A stretch of 6,053 nucleotides of DNA from the NCBI GenBank assembly GCA_023404805.1, contig JAEYAL010000044.1, forward strand, positions 1 through 6,053, given 5' to 3'. Below are positions 1 through 4,938 of the stretch, piece after piece. Position numbers and translations under genes: made by a program. The notes under the pieces were generated by a model, which worked only from the letters and a program-made list of their open reading frames with translations, was not told the DNA's origin and ran no database searches. The DNA is from Actinomycetes bacterium. Its GTDB lineage: Bacteria; Actinomycetota; Thermoleophilia; Solirubrobacterales; Solirubrobacteraceae. Each line of letters begins with the position of its first letter. The first letter of the stretch is position 1.

Positions 1-46
1 TCCTGGTCGGAAGCGCGGGCCCGGCGAAGGTTGGTGTGGCGGGCGC
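1..46. other. Spacer downstream of rplI
   Basis: Short non-coding tail after the rplI stop on the minus strand. It contains an 8-bp palindrome (cgggcccg, 16-23) but no T-tract and no convincing terminator. In many bacteria the replicative helicase gene dnaB follows rplI; nothing in these 46 bases confirms or excludes that here. Confidence 0.5.
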
Positions 47-499
47 CTAGCCCTGGGCGACGACCATCGTCTTGATCGTGGCCACGGCGCCGCCGGGAAC
101 CTCGACCTCGACCATGTGCGTGCCGACCGACTTGATCGGCTCCGAGAGGCGGACGGCCGCCTTCTCGACGCGGATGCCGCGGGCGTCCTTGATCGCGTCG
201 GCGATGTCCTGCGCCGTGACCGAACCGAAGAGGCGGCCGTCTTCGCCGGCCTGCTGCTCGATCGTGAGCACGGTGCGGCCGAGGGTGACGGCGTTCTCCT
301 GTGCCCGCTCGACGGCTTCGCGCTTCTGACGCTCTTCCTCGTCCATACGCTTCTGCGCGGCGCCGATGGCGGCCTCAGTGGCGTGGGAGGCGAGGTTGCG
401 CGGGATCAGGTAGTTGCGCAGGTAGCCCTTGGCGACATCGACGACGTCGCCCTTCTTGCCGAGCTGGTCGACGTCCTTGAGGAGGATGACCTGGGCCAT
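47..499 (-). CDS. rplI: Large ribosomal subunit protein bL9
   Basis: Ribosomal protein L9 (150 residues, the usual family length of about 148-150). It binds 23S rRNA near the L1 stalk, and in known structures its long helix reaches out from the 50S subunit. The N-terminal rRNA-binding domain is clear: MAQVILLKDV at the start, and GYLRNYLIPRNLA at residues 25-37 is the family signature. A charged connecting helix follows (about 41-75, rich in E, K, R and Q). The C-terminal domain carries GRLFGSVTAQDIADAI (about 88-103). The ATG lies 2 nt after the rpsR stop. GAGG about 7 nt upstream, inside the end of rpsR, can serve as Shine-Dalgarno, so the two genes are almost certainly co-transcribed and probably translationally coupled. 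No odd residues or truncation are seen. Confidence 0.98.
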   Translation of the reverse strand: MAQVILLKDVDQLGKKGDVVDVAKGYLRNYLIPRNLASHATEAAIGAAQKRMDEEERQKREAVERAQENAVTLGRTVLTIEQQAGEDGRLFGSVTAQDIADAIKDARGIRVEKAAVRLSEPIKSVGTHMVEVEVPGGAVATIKTMVVAQG

Positions 500-501
500 G
501 A

Positions 502-846
502 CTAGGCCTCGGCCTTCTCAGCGTCGCGTTCCTTGCGCTCACCGCGGTCGGCACGGCCGGCGCGGGTCTCGCGGACGGTCTCGACGACGTACGGCAGTAG
601 GGACAGCTCGCGCGAGCGCTTCACGGCGACAGCCATGTCGGCCTGATGCTTGCGGCAGCAGCCCGTGATGCGACGAGTGCGGATCTTGCCGCGCTCGGAC
701 ACGAACTTCTGCAGCGTCGTCGTGTCCTTGTAGTCGATGTCGACGATCTTGTCCTTGCAGAACGGGCACGACTTGCGGCGCGCTCCGCCCCCGAGCTTCT
801 TGTCCCGGCGCTTTGCCGGCTTGCTGCTGCTTCTGCTTTTGGCCAC
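502..846 (-). CDS. rpsR: Small ribosomal subunit protein bS18, C+ (zinc-binding type)
   Basis: Ribosomal protein S18, which pairs with S6 on the platform of the 30S subunit. The core (about residues 22-88) shows SCPFC (C27, C30), DYKDTTTLQKFVSERGKI and RRITGCCRKHQ (C63, C64, H67). The four cysteines are the pattern of the C+ S18 type, which is expected to bind zinc; many bacteria in addition or instead carry a cysteine-free copy. At 114 residues it is longer than the usual 75-90: a basic Ser/Lys-rich N-terminus and a charged tail of roughly 25 residues (91-114, Arg/Glu/Asp-rich, ending DAEKAEA) are added. The start is GTG (844-846). GGAAA about 8 nt upstream is a weak Shine-Dalgarno, and no other start fits the family N-terminus better. 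It runs straight into rplI. The 361-bp gap to ssb suggests its own promoter. Confidence 0.97.
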   Translation of the reverse strand: MAKSRSSSKPAKRRDKKLGGGARRKSCPFCKDKIVDIDYKDTTTLQKFVSERGKIRTRRITGCCRKHQADMAVAVKRSRELSLLPYVVETVRETRAGRADRGERKERDAEKAEA

Positions 847-857
847 TAGCTGTTTCC

Positions 858-872
858 GAGGAAGAAAAAAGA
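858..872 (-). promoter_or_regulatory. Pyrimidine tract upstream of rpsR start
   Basis: On the coding strand of rpsR there is a 15-nt all-pyrimidine run including six T in a row, ending 11 nt before the GTG. It stands out in such GC-rich DNA. No stem precedes it directly, so it is not a terminator. It could be an unstructured ribosome standby or S1-contact site that compensates for a weak Shine-Dalgarno and a GTG start. Function is inferred only. Confidence 0.35.
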
Positions 873-916
873 CGTACGAATGCCCGCGAGGTGCCGCGAG
901 CCGACGGCGAATACTG

Positions 917-932
917 CCAGGAACGTTCCTGG
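917..932. promoter_or_regulatory. Perfect 16-bp palindrome, operator-like or RNA hairpin
   Basis: CCAGGAACGTTCCTGG reads the same on both strands with no mismatch. It lies 71-86 bp upstream of the rpsR GTG, between the start codon and the TAGACT box. Such a site suits a dimeric DNA-binding regulator. In RNA it could fold as a CCAGG/CCTGG hairpin with an AACGTT loop. No regulator is known from the sequence, so the role is open. Confidence 0.4.
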
Positions 933-1005
933 GATGTCGTCCGCCTCATGCGCTACGGCCACCGCCGCCCGTGGAGACGGCGCACACCAGAGCGCGCGAA
1001 CACCC

Positions 1006-1011
1006 AGTCTA
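1006..1011 (-). promoter_or_regulatory. Possible -10 box (TAGACT) for rpsR-rplI
   Basis: TAGACT on the minus strand fits the actinobacterial TANNNT -10 pattern, and the identical hexamer sits just upstream of ssb. No good -35 is seen at 17-18 nt (GCGACG/GGCGAC). If used, the rpsR leader would be about 150 nt and would include the palindrome and the pyrimidine tract. Confidence 0.35.
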
Positions 1012-1031
1012 GGGCACTTTTCGGGCGCCGT

Positions 1032-1048
1032 CGCCGCTCGCAGCGGCG
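1032..1048. other. 7-bp stem-loop
   Basis: CGCCGCT and AGCGGCG flank a 3-nt loop (1039-1041). On the minus strand it lies between the larger stem-loop at 1094-1130 and the TAGACT box. It may add to a terminator region or sit near a -35 position. GC-rich DNA gives such stems often, so weight is low. Confidence 0.3.
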
Positions 1049-1080
1049 GACGTGCAGGATCGCCACCCCCGCACCGCCCG

Positions 1081-1130
1081 GCCCGAGAACGGGCGAGGCC
1101 CCGGCGCGCTGGACGCAGACCGGGGCCTCG
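1081..1130 (-). terminator. Terminator-like stem-loops downstream of ssb
   Basis: The main structure is a perfect 11-bp inverted repeat: cgaggccccgg (1094-1104) and ccggggcctcg (1120-1130) with a 15-nt loop. It lies 78 nt and more past the ssb stop. Next to it, sharing one base, is a second hairpin, gcccg-agaa-cgggc (1081-1094). No T-run follows on the minus strand, so this is not a classical intrinsic terminator. It fits the U-poor hairpins common at gene ends in high-GC actinobacteria, or an RNA 3' end stabiliser. Confidence 0.45.
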
Positions 1131-1207
1131 GTGGGGGAACTGGGCCTGGCGCCATGGTGGCGGCGGGCGGAAGTCCCTCAAGGAGTCATGGACTCAGGCG
1201 CGCAGGC

Positions 1208-1849
1208 CTAGAACGGGATGTCGTCCTCGCCCGGGTCCGACAGGCCGCCGCGCGGAGCAGGCGCGAAGTCGGTGCGGTCGACGGGCGTCTCCGAGCGCTG
1301 GCCGTAGCCTGCTGCTGCGGGCTCGCGCTGCGGCGGAGCCTGGCCGTAGCCGCCGGGCTGGGGCTGGCCGCCGCCGTAGCCGCCTTCGCCACCGCCGTTG
1401 TAGCCGCCGCCTTGGCCGCCGCCGTAGCCGCCCTGCTGGCCGCCACCGTCGTAGCCGCCCTGCTGGTACCCGCCGCCCTGGCCGTAGGACTGGCCGCCGC
1501 CACCGCCACCGCCCCGCTGACCGAGGACGACGTCGCGGGCGATGATGCTCACCTTCGAGCGCGTCTCACCGCTCGTCTTGTCCTGCCAGCGCTGCTGCTC
1601 GAGCTGGCCGGCCACGGTGACCGGGTCGCCCTTCTTGGCGTTGCGGCTCAGCCACTCGCCCTGGGCGCCGAAGATCGTCACGTCGAAGAAGTGGGGCTTG
1701 TCCTCCCACTCGCCGCTCTGCTGGTTCTTGCGGCGCTCGTTGTGCGCGAGGCCGATCGTGGTGACCGACGTGCCGCTTGGCAGCGCGCGCTGTTCTGGCT
1801 CTCGGGTCAGGTTGCCCGACACCGTGACTTGATTGATCTGAAAACCCAT
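1208..1849 (-). CDS. ssb: Single-stranded DNA-binding protein SSB
   Basis: SSB coats single-stranded DNA during replication, repair and recombination and recruits partner enzymes through its acidic tip. Of 213 residues, 1-110 form the OB fold: NQVTVSGNLTREPE (6-19), the HFFDVTIFGAQGEW strand (53-66) and KKGDPVTVAGQLEQQRW (72-88). Residues about 112-170 are a low-complexity linker made of Gly, Gln and Tyr (repeated GGY, GYGGG, QQGG). A second, Pro/Ala/Arg-rich spacer follows, and the protein ends in EDDIPF, the conserved partner-binding tip. The ATG has a strong Shine-Dalgarno, AAGGAG, 5 nt upstream (1855-1860), and a TAGACT box behind it. Its usual neighbour rpsF is displaced by about 3.1 kb, and rpsR by 361 bp. 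The length and linker are typical of actinobacterial SSB. Confidence 0.98.
   Translation of the reverse strand: MGFQINQVTVSGNLTREPEQRALPSGTSVTTIGLAHNERRKNQQSGEWEDKPHFFDVTIFGAQGEWLSRNAKKGDPVTVAGQLEQQRWQDKTSGETRSKVSIIARDVVLGQRGGGGGGGQSYGQGGGYQQGGYDGGGQQGGYGGGQGGGYNGGGEGGYGGGQPQPGGYGQAPPQREPAAAGYGQRSETPVDRTDFAPAPRGGLSDPGEDDIPF
1376..1520. repeat. Low-complexity repeat encoding the SSB Gly/Gln/Tyr linker
   Basis: Imperfect short repeats of gccgcc, gtagccgcc and ctgctgg units; the 16-mer gtagccgccctgctgg occurs twice about 30 bp apart within 1420-1475. On the minus strand they encode Gly-Gly-Tyr and Gln-Gln-Gly runs. Such sequence grows and shrinks by slippage, so linker length probably varies between strains. 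Confidence 0.6.
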
Positions 1850-1854
1850 CGGTG

Positions 1855-1860
1855 CTCCTT
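1855..1860 (-). promoter_or_regulatory. Strong ribosome binding site of ssb
   Basis: AAGGAG on the minus strand, 5 nt before the ssb ATG. It is the best Shine-Dalgarno in the window and fixes the ssb start; the other minus-strand genes have weak or absent ones. Confidence 0.85.
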
Positions 1861-1872
1861 CGCTTGAGGAAA

Positions 1873-1878
1873 AGTCTA
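1873..1878 (-). promoter_or_regulatory. Possible -10 box (TAGACT) for ssb
   Basis: TAGACT followed by TTTT on the minus strand, 24-29 bp upstream of the ATG. A transcript starting about 7 nt downstream would have a leader of some 15-20 nt that just includes the AAGGAG. The same hexamer lies upstream of rpsR. No -35 consensus is visible. The position supports ssb having its own promoter and not depending on rpsF. Confidence 0.5.
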
Positions 1879-2098
1879 AGCGGCAGGGTCTGCGGCGGCG
1901 GCCAGCCGGGGCCTATTGGAACGCCCGCTGCGCAGAGTTGCCGCAAATTGCGCGTCGTCTGCGCGGAAGGGGGGAGGCTGGAGCGCCAGGTCCGGCCCTC
2001 CAGGTGTCCCGCGATGGCGAACTGGCGCGTCAGGGCAAGCCCGGTCGCTGCCGGGCGACAAGCGTCCGGTTCCGCCGGTTCGGATGTGTGGTTGGCGC

Positions 2099-4306
2099 AT
2101 GAACGGCGGTGTGCGCTTGGGGTCGCCCGTCGCGCGCGCCGATGCACGGAAGGTGACCCGGGATCCCTCTTCACGCGCCGCTGGCGCGCCGCAGAGCGAT
2201 CACCCGCCCGCGGGAACAGACGACCTGGTCGGCCAGCGCGACGGCGTCTTCGCGCCGCTGGTCGCCGTGCTGGTGTCGACGGTCGCCTTCATCGCCAGCC
2301 AGCTGCTGCGTCCGGCCGGAGCGCTCACCGGGGTCTCCGAGCTGCTCGTGCTCGGTCTGAGCGGCGCGCTCGTGGTGCTCTCCGTCGGTGGCCTCGCGGC
2401 GATCGCGCTGGCTTGGGAGCGCATCCCGTACCCGCGCGTGCTCGTCGGCCTCTACGTCGGATCGATGACCATCGGCATGGCCGTCGTCGCCGCCCTCGAC
2501 GGCGGCCTGGACTCGATCGTCCCCCTCGCGTTCATGCCCATCGCGGCCTATCTCGCGCTCGTGCTGCCGCCGCGATGGTCGGTTCCGTCGCTCGCGGGCC
2601 TGCTCCTGCTGATCGCCGCCGCAGGTGCGGGCGGCGGCTTCGGCGAGCCAGGGTCGGCGGTGGTCCTGTTCGCGATGGTCGCGGTCAGCTTTGTCGCCGG
2701 ACTTCTGCCGCGCCAGGCCCAGCAGCGGCTGATCGCCCGCAGCGTGCGCCTGGCCCGCACCGACGAGCTCACCGGCCTGCTGAACCGCCGCGGGTTCATC
2801 GAGGAGGCCGACCACGCCCTCTACGCTGCGGCGCGCGCCCAGCAGCCCGTGGCGCTGGCGCTGATCGACCTCGACGGCTTCAAGCAGGTCAACGACCGCC
2901 GCGGCCACGCCGCCGGCGACGAGCTGCTCGCCTGGGTCGGCGACCAGTTCGCCGCGTGCCTTCCGGAGGCGGCGTCCGCGGGCCGGATCGGCGGCGACGA
3001 GTTCGCGATCCTCCTGCCAGGGCTCTCGGCCGCCGAGGCGTCGGCAGCGGCGTCCGCGCTGCAGGCGACGCTGGCCCCGCGGACGCGCGTGTCGATCGGG
3101 ATCGCCGCGGCGCGTGAGGCGTCGCTGGCGGCCCAGTCGAAGCTCATGCCGCGGGCCGACGAGCTCCTCTACCGCGCCAAGGCCGATCCGGTCCGCCGGG
3201 TCCACCTCGCCGACGGCGTCGCCGGGGAGGCGCCTCCCGCGGCCCGGGCGCCGCGGCTGCGCTTCGCTGACCTTCGCCCGGCGGCGGTCCGGCGCGCGGC
3301 GGGTGGGCCGCCTCCGAGCCTTGGTGATCCCAGTTGGGTCCTGCACGGGCAGCTCATCAGCCTCGTCACCGGCGCCGTCGTCATCGGCGGGGCGTGGCTG
3401 TGGGGCGCAGACACGTTCTGGGCGCAGTGGCTGCGCTGGAGCGGCTTGGTTTGGATCGCTGCCGCTCTGGCGTGGGCGCTCGTCCTGCGCAGCCGCGACA
3501 TCGACCCAGAGCGCCCGTCGCCGTGGCTGCTGGGACCCGCCGTCGTCCTCGCCGGCGTCGGGATCATGGACGCGGCTCTGGCCGACGGCGGCGGCATCGC
3601 CGCCCCCGTGGTCGGCGCGTTCGTCCTCGCGATCATCAATCTCGGCTCGGTGGCGCCGCGGCCGGTTGCGCTGCGCTGCACGGCCGTGCTGGCCGCGTTT
3701 TGGCTCGGGGCCGCCGTGCTCGGCCCTGCCGACGTGCTGTGGGCCGCGCCGTTCTCGGCGTCGCTGCTGGTGTCGAGCACGGTCCTGGGCGTCGTCGCGC
3801 GTGGCACGTTGGCCGATGCGGCCCGGACCGAGCGCCGCCTCGCCCTGGAGGATCCGCTGACGGGCGTCCTCAACCGCCGGGCCTTCGTCCACACCGTGAT
3901 GCGGGATCGCACCGATGCGCCCCAGTCGCCCGCTGGGTTCATCGCGGTCGACCTCGACGACTTCAAGGGCGTCAACGACCGCCACGGCCACGCCGAGGGC
4001 GACCGCGTCCTCACCGCGGTCGCGACGACGATGCAATCGGCGCTCGGTGACACCTGGGTCGTCGGTCGGATCGGCGGCGACGAGTTCGTGGCGTTCACGC
4101 CGCTCATCTCCCAATCGGCGCTCGACCTGGCCGCCCGCGGGCTCGACGGGGCGCTCAGCGGCGTCGCGGCGGGGTCGGTCGGCGCGGCGCAGTTCGGCGT
4201 CGACGGCGGCACGCTGGCCGAGGTGGCGGCAGTGGCCGACCGGCGGTCCTACGCCCGCAAGCTCTCGCGGCGCACGGCGGCGATGCCGGCCGAGCGCACG
4301 GCATAG
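2099..4306 (+). CDS. Membrane-bound tandem diguanylate cyclase, two 6-helix/GGDEF units
   Basis: Predicted to make c-di-GMP from two GTP at the inner face of the membrane. With the ATG at 2099 it has 735 residues in the order: tail; about six membrane helices (51-203); GGDEF domain 1 (about 220-362); linker; about six helices (418-567); GGDEF domain 2 (about 583-722). Domain 1 shows DELTGLLNRRGF (222-233), DLDGFKQVND (257-266), RIGGDEF (296-302), VSIGIA (331-336) and ADELLYRAK (353-361). Domain 2 shows DPLTGVLNRRAF (585-596), DLDDFKGVND (618-627), RIGGDEF (657-663) and ADRRSYARK (713-721). Both keep GGDEF and the metal-binding Asp; both lack the RxxD inhibitory site. The layout points to an internal duplication. 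No EAL or HD-GYP domain is present. The start is uncertain: ATG 2084, GTG 2111 and GTG 2153 are in frame, and none has a good Shine-Dalgarno. It is divergent from ssb and convergent with the small membrane protein gene. The sensed signal is unknown. Confidence 0.93.
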   Translation: MNGGVRLGSPVARADARKVTRDPSSRAAGAPQSDHPPAGTDDLVGQRDGVFAPLVAVLVSTVAFIASQLLRPAGALTGVSELLVLGLSGALVVLSVGGLAAIALAWERIPYPRVLVGLYVGSMTIGMAVVAALDGGLDSIVPLAFMPIAAYLALVLPPRWSVPSLAGLLLLIAAAGAGGGFGEPGSAVVLFAMVAVSFVAGLLPRQAQQRLIARSVRLARTDELTGLLNRRGFIEEADHALYAAARAQQPVALALIDLDGFKQVNDRRGHAAGDELLAWVGDQFAACLPEAASAGRIGGDEFAILLPGLSAAEASAAASALQATLAPRTRVSIGIAAAREASLAAQSKLMPRADELLYRAKADPVRRVHLADGVAGEAPPAARAPRLRFADLRPAAVRRAAGGPPPSLGDPSWVLHGQLISLVTGAVVIGGAWLWGADTFWAQWLRWSGLVWIAAALAWALVLRSRDIDPERPSPWLLGPAVVLAGVGIMDAALADGGGIAAPVVGAFVLAIINLGSVAPRPVALRCTAVLAAFWLGAAVLGPADVLWAAPFSASLLVSSTVLGVVARGTLADAARTERRLALEDPLTGVLNRRAFVHTVMRDRTDAPQSPAGFIAVDLDDFKGVNDRHGHAEGDRVLTAVATTMQSALGDTWVVGRIGGDEFVAFTPLISQSALDLAARGLDGALSGVAAGSVGAAQFGVDGGTLAEVAAVADRRSYARKLSRRTAAMPAERTA

Positions 4307-4339
4307 CCGCGGCCGAGGCCGTCGCGGCGCCGTCGCGGC
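4306..4339 (+). repeat. Stem-loop and tandem 11-mer at the end of the cyclase gene
   Basis: gccgcg (4306-4311) pairs with cgcggc (4323-4328), and inside it cggcc/ggccg form a tighter palindrome (4310-4321). The 11-mer gccgtcgcggc occurs twice in direct succession (4318-4328 and 4329-4339) with no mismatch. A terminator role for the cyclase transcript is possible, though no T-run follows. Confidence 0.45.
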
Positions 4340-4392
4340 GGACTCCCGTGGTTCGCGGTTGTCCGGCGACCTCGGATGACGGCAGTTCGCGC
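4334..4392. repeat. Direct repeat copy 1 (59 bp) with internal hairpin
   Basis: The first of two copies set 72 bp apart, with three differences in 59 bases (at 4353, 4354 and 4366). It contains gttgtccg-gcgacct-cggatgac (4358-4380), which in RNA folds as an 8-bp stem using two G-U pairs and a 7-nt loop. It does not encode a believable protein in any frame and lies between convergent stops. It looks like a REP-like intergenic element; a wider genomic family is inferred, not seen. Confidence 0.75.
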
Positions 4393-4405
4393 GAAGGCGC
4401 GGGCC

Positions 4406-4464
4406 CGCGGCGGACTCCCGTGGTCTGCGGTTGTCCGACGACCTCGGATGACGGCAGTTCGCGC
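4406..4464. repeat. Direct repeat copy 2 (59 bp) with internal hairpin
   Basis: The second copy, after a 13-bp spacer. The hairpin arms (4430-4437 and 4445-4452) are identical to copy 1; one of the three differences falls in the loop (4438) and two in the left flank (4425, 4426). The copy ends 15 bp from the stop of the small membrane protein gene. Confidence 0.75.
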
Positions 4465-4479
4465 CGCGGCGCCCGACGG

Positions 4480-4854
4480 CTAGGTCATCGCTGTTGCGCC
4501 GGCGACGACGGCCAGCGGCGCGAGCGTCGCCAGCGGGTAGCGCACGGCGGCGAGGCGCAGGCGGCCGAGCAGCCCGACGCTGAGGACGAACATCCCGAAG
4601 AACAGCGCGAGCGCCCACGCGGGGTTCTGCGCCTGCGACACCCACTGCAGCGCGAAGAACCAGATCACGATCGCGGCGAGCGCCAGGCCGCCAAGGCGGT
4701 CGAGGGTGCTGCCCGCGGAGGGCTCGCTGACCTCGACCCGGTCCCGGTAGCGGAGCGGCAGGGTGCGCAGCCGCGCGCTCAGCTCCGCCAACTCGACCGA
4801 CAGCGCGACGAGGAGGACGAGGAGAAGACCAGCGAGCAGTTCGGGGGACGCCAT
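4480..4854 (-). CDS. Unrecognised small membrane protein, about four helices
   Basis: This 124-residue protein belongs to no family that I recognise. It shows about four hydrophobic segments: 5-22, 55-73 (with IVIWFFALQW at 62-71), 79-97 and 104-122. Between the first two lies a hydrophilic, charged stretch (about 24-54) containing LRYRDRVEV. No enzyme motif, cysteine pair or nucleotide-binding site is seen. It follows rpsF on the same strand after 84 bp, but two hairpins stand between, so it may not depend on the rpsF promoter. No Shine-Dalgarno is visible; TAGCGT at 4862-4867 would suit a leaderless start at the ATG, though without a -35 box. It is convergent with the cyclase. A link to c-di-GMP signalling is possible from location alone and is unproven. 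Confidence 0.75.
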   Translation of the reverse strand: MASPELLAGLLLVLLVALSVELAELSARLRTLPLRYRDRVEVSEPSAGSTLDRLGGLALAAIVIWFFALQWVSQAQNPAWALALFFGMFVLSVGLLGRLRLAAVRYPLATLAPLAVVAGATAMT

Positions 4855-4882
4855 GCCTTCGACGCTACGCCCAAGAACGACA

Positions 4883-4904
4883 AAGGGCGCCGGTTGGCGC
4901 CCTT
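4883..4904 (-). terminator. Likely intrinsic terminator of rpsF
   Basis: A perfect 9-bp stem, AAGGGCGCC and GGCGCCCTT, with a 4-nt loop (4892-4895). On the minus strand it is followed by TGTCGTTCTT, a loose T-rich tail. It lies 35 nt past the rpsF stop. This is the most terminator-like structure in the window, and it stands 28 bp before the small membrane protein start. Confidence 0.7.
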
Positions 4905-4915
4905 CAGAACAGTGA

Positions 4916-4934
4916 CACCGGCCACAGGCCGGTG
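4916..4934 (-). other. Second hairpin right after the rpsF stop
   Basis: A perfect 8-bp stem, caccggcc/ggccggtg, with a 3-nt loop (4924-4926), starting 4 nt after the rpsF stop codon. No T-run follows directly. Together with the next hairpin it forms a double structure that could stop transcription or protect the rpsF mRNA 3' end. Confidence 0.55.
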
Positions 4935-4938
4935 GCGA

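Larger units (their letters stand above)
847..1207. other. Long intergenic region between ssb and rpsR
   Basis: This 361-bp stretch has no believable gene. The one minus-strand frame across it (846-1181, 111 codons) is Pro/Arg-rich, has no recognisable motif and overlaps the rpsR start. In most bacteria ssb and rpsR are separated by only tens of bases. Reading in the transcription direction, it holds an 11-bp inverted repeat (1094-1130), two smaller hairpins, a TAGACT box (1006-1011), a perfect 16-bp palindrome (917-932) and a 15-nt pyrimidine tract just before the rpsR Shine-Dalgarno. Together they suggest that the ssb transcript ends or is attenuated here and that rpsR-rplI is started or controlled separately. 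This is inference from layout. Confidence 0.6.
1850..2098. other. Divergent promoter region between ssb and the cyclase gene
   Basis: This 249-bp spacer should hold promoters for both genes. The ssb side has a clear Shine-Dalgarno (1855-1860) and a TAGACT box (1873-1878). The cyclase side has no clear promoter or Shine-Dalgarno. It shows a 6-bp hairpin, gcccgg-tcgctg-ccgggc (2039-2056), and a 7-bp inverted repeat, gcgccag/ctggcgc (1983-1989 and 2022-2028). The cyclase frame stays open back to 1916, but that part reads as Arg-rich filler and is not needed for the protein. Confidence 0.5.
4307..4479. other. Convergent spacer with repeats
   Basis: These 173 bp lie between the stops of two genes that face each other. 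The spacer holds a hairpin at the cyclase stop, a tandem 11-mer and two 59-bp direct repeats with stem-loops. No gene is seen; the plus-strand frame entering from 4348 simply translates the repeats. The likely role is transcription ending in both directions, or a landing place for a dispersed repeat. Confidence 0.6.

Noticed and set aside
858..872. T-tract as an intrinsic terminator before rpsR
   Set aside because: No stem-loop lies directly upstream on the minus strand; the nearby cgtacg is too short and has no loop.
846..1181. Minus-strand 111-codon frame in the ssb-rpsR gap
   Set aside because: Pro/Arg/Ala-rich composition, no motif, and its end overlaps the rpsR start; it most likely reflects base composition.
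1052..1867. Plus-strand open frame of 271 codons opposite ssb
   Set aside because: The Ala/Val-rich runs come from reading the antisense of the Gly-rich SSB linker; no family features.
1850..2098. c-di-GMP riboswitch upstream of the cyclase gene
   Set aside because: Only simple 6-7 bp inverted repeats are visible; I could not find the conserved core of known c-di-GMP riboswitches. A covariance search would settle it.
1916..2098. N-terminal extension of the cyclase from TTG 1916
   Set aside because: The frame is open, but the extra 61 residues are Arg/Pro-rich filler, no start signal is present, and the extension would cover most of the divergent promoter region.
4334..4464. CRISPR array
   Set aside because: Only two units, repeat of 59 bp with a 13-bp spacer, and no cas genes; the geometry is wrong.
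2171..4645. Minus-strand open frame of 824 codons opposite the cyclase gene
   Set aside because: It is rich in Arg, Asp and Gly with no domain, and it is exactly antisense to a gene with two intact GGDEF motifs. High GC leaves such frames open by chance.
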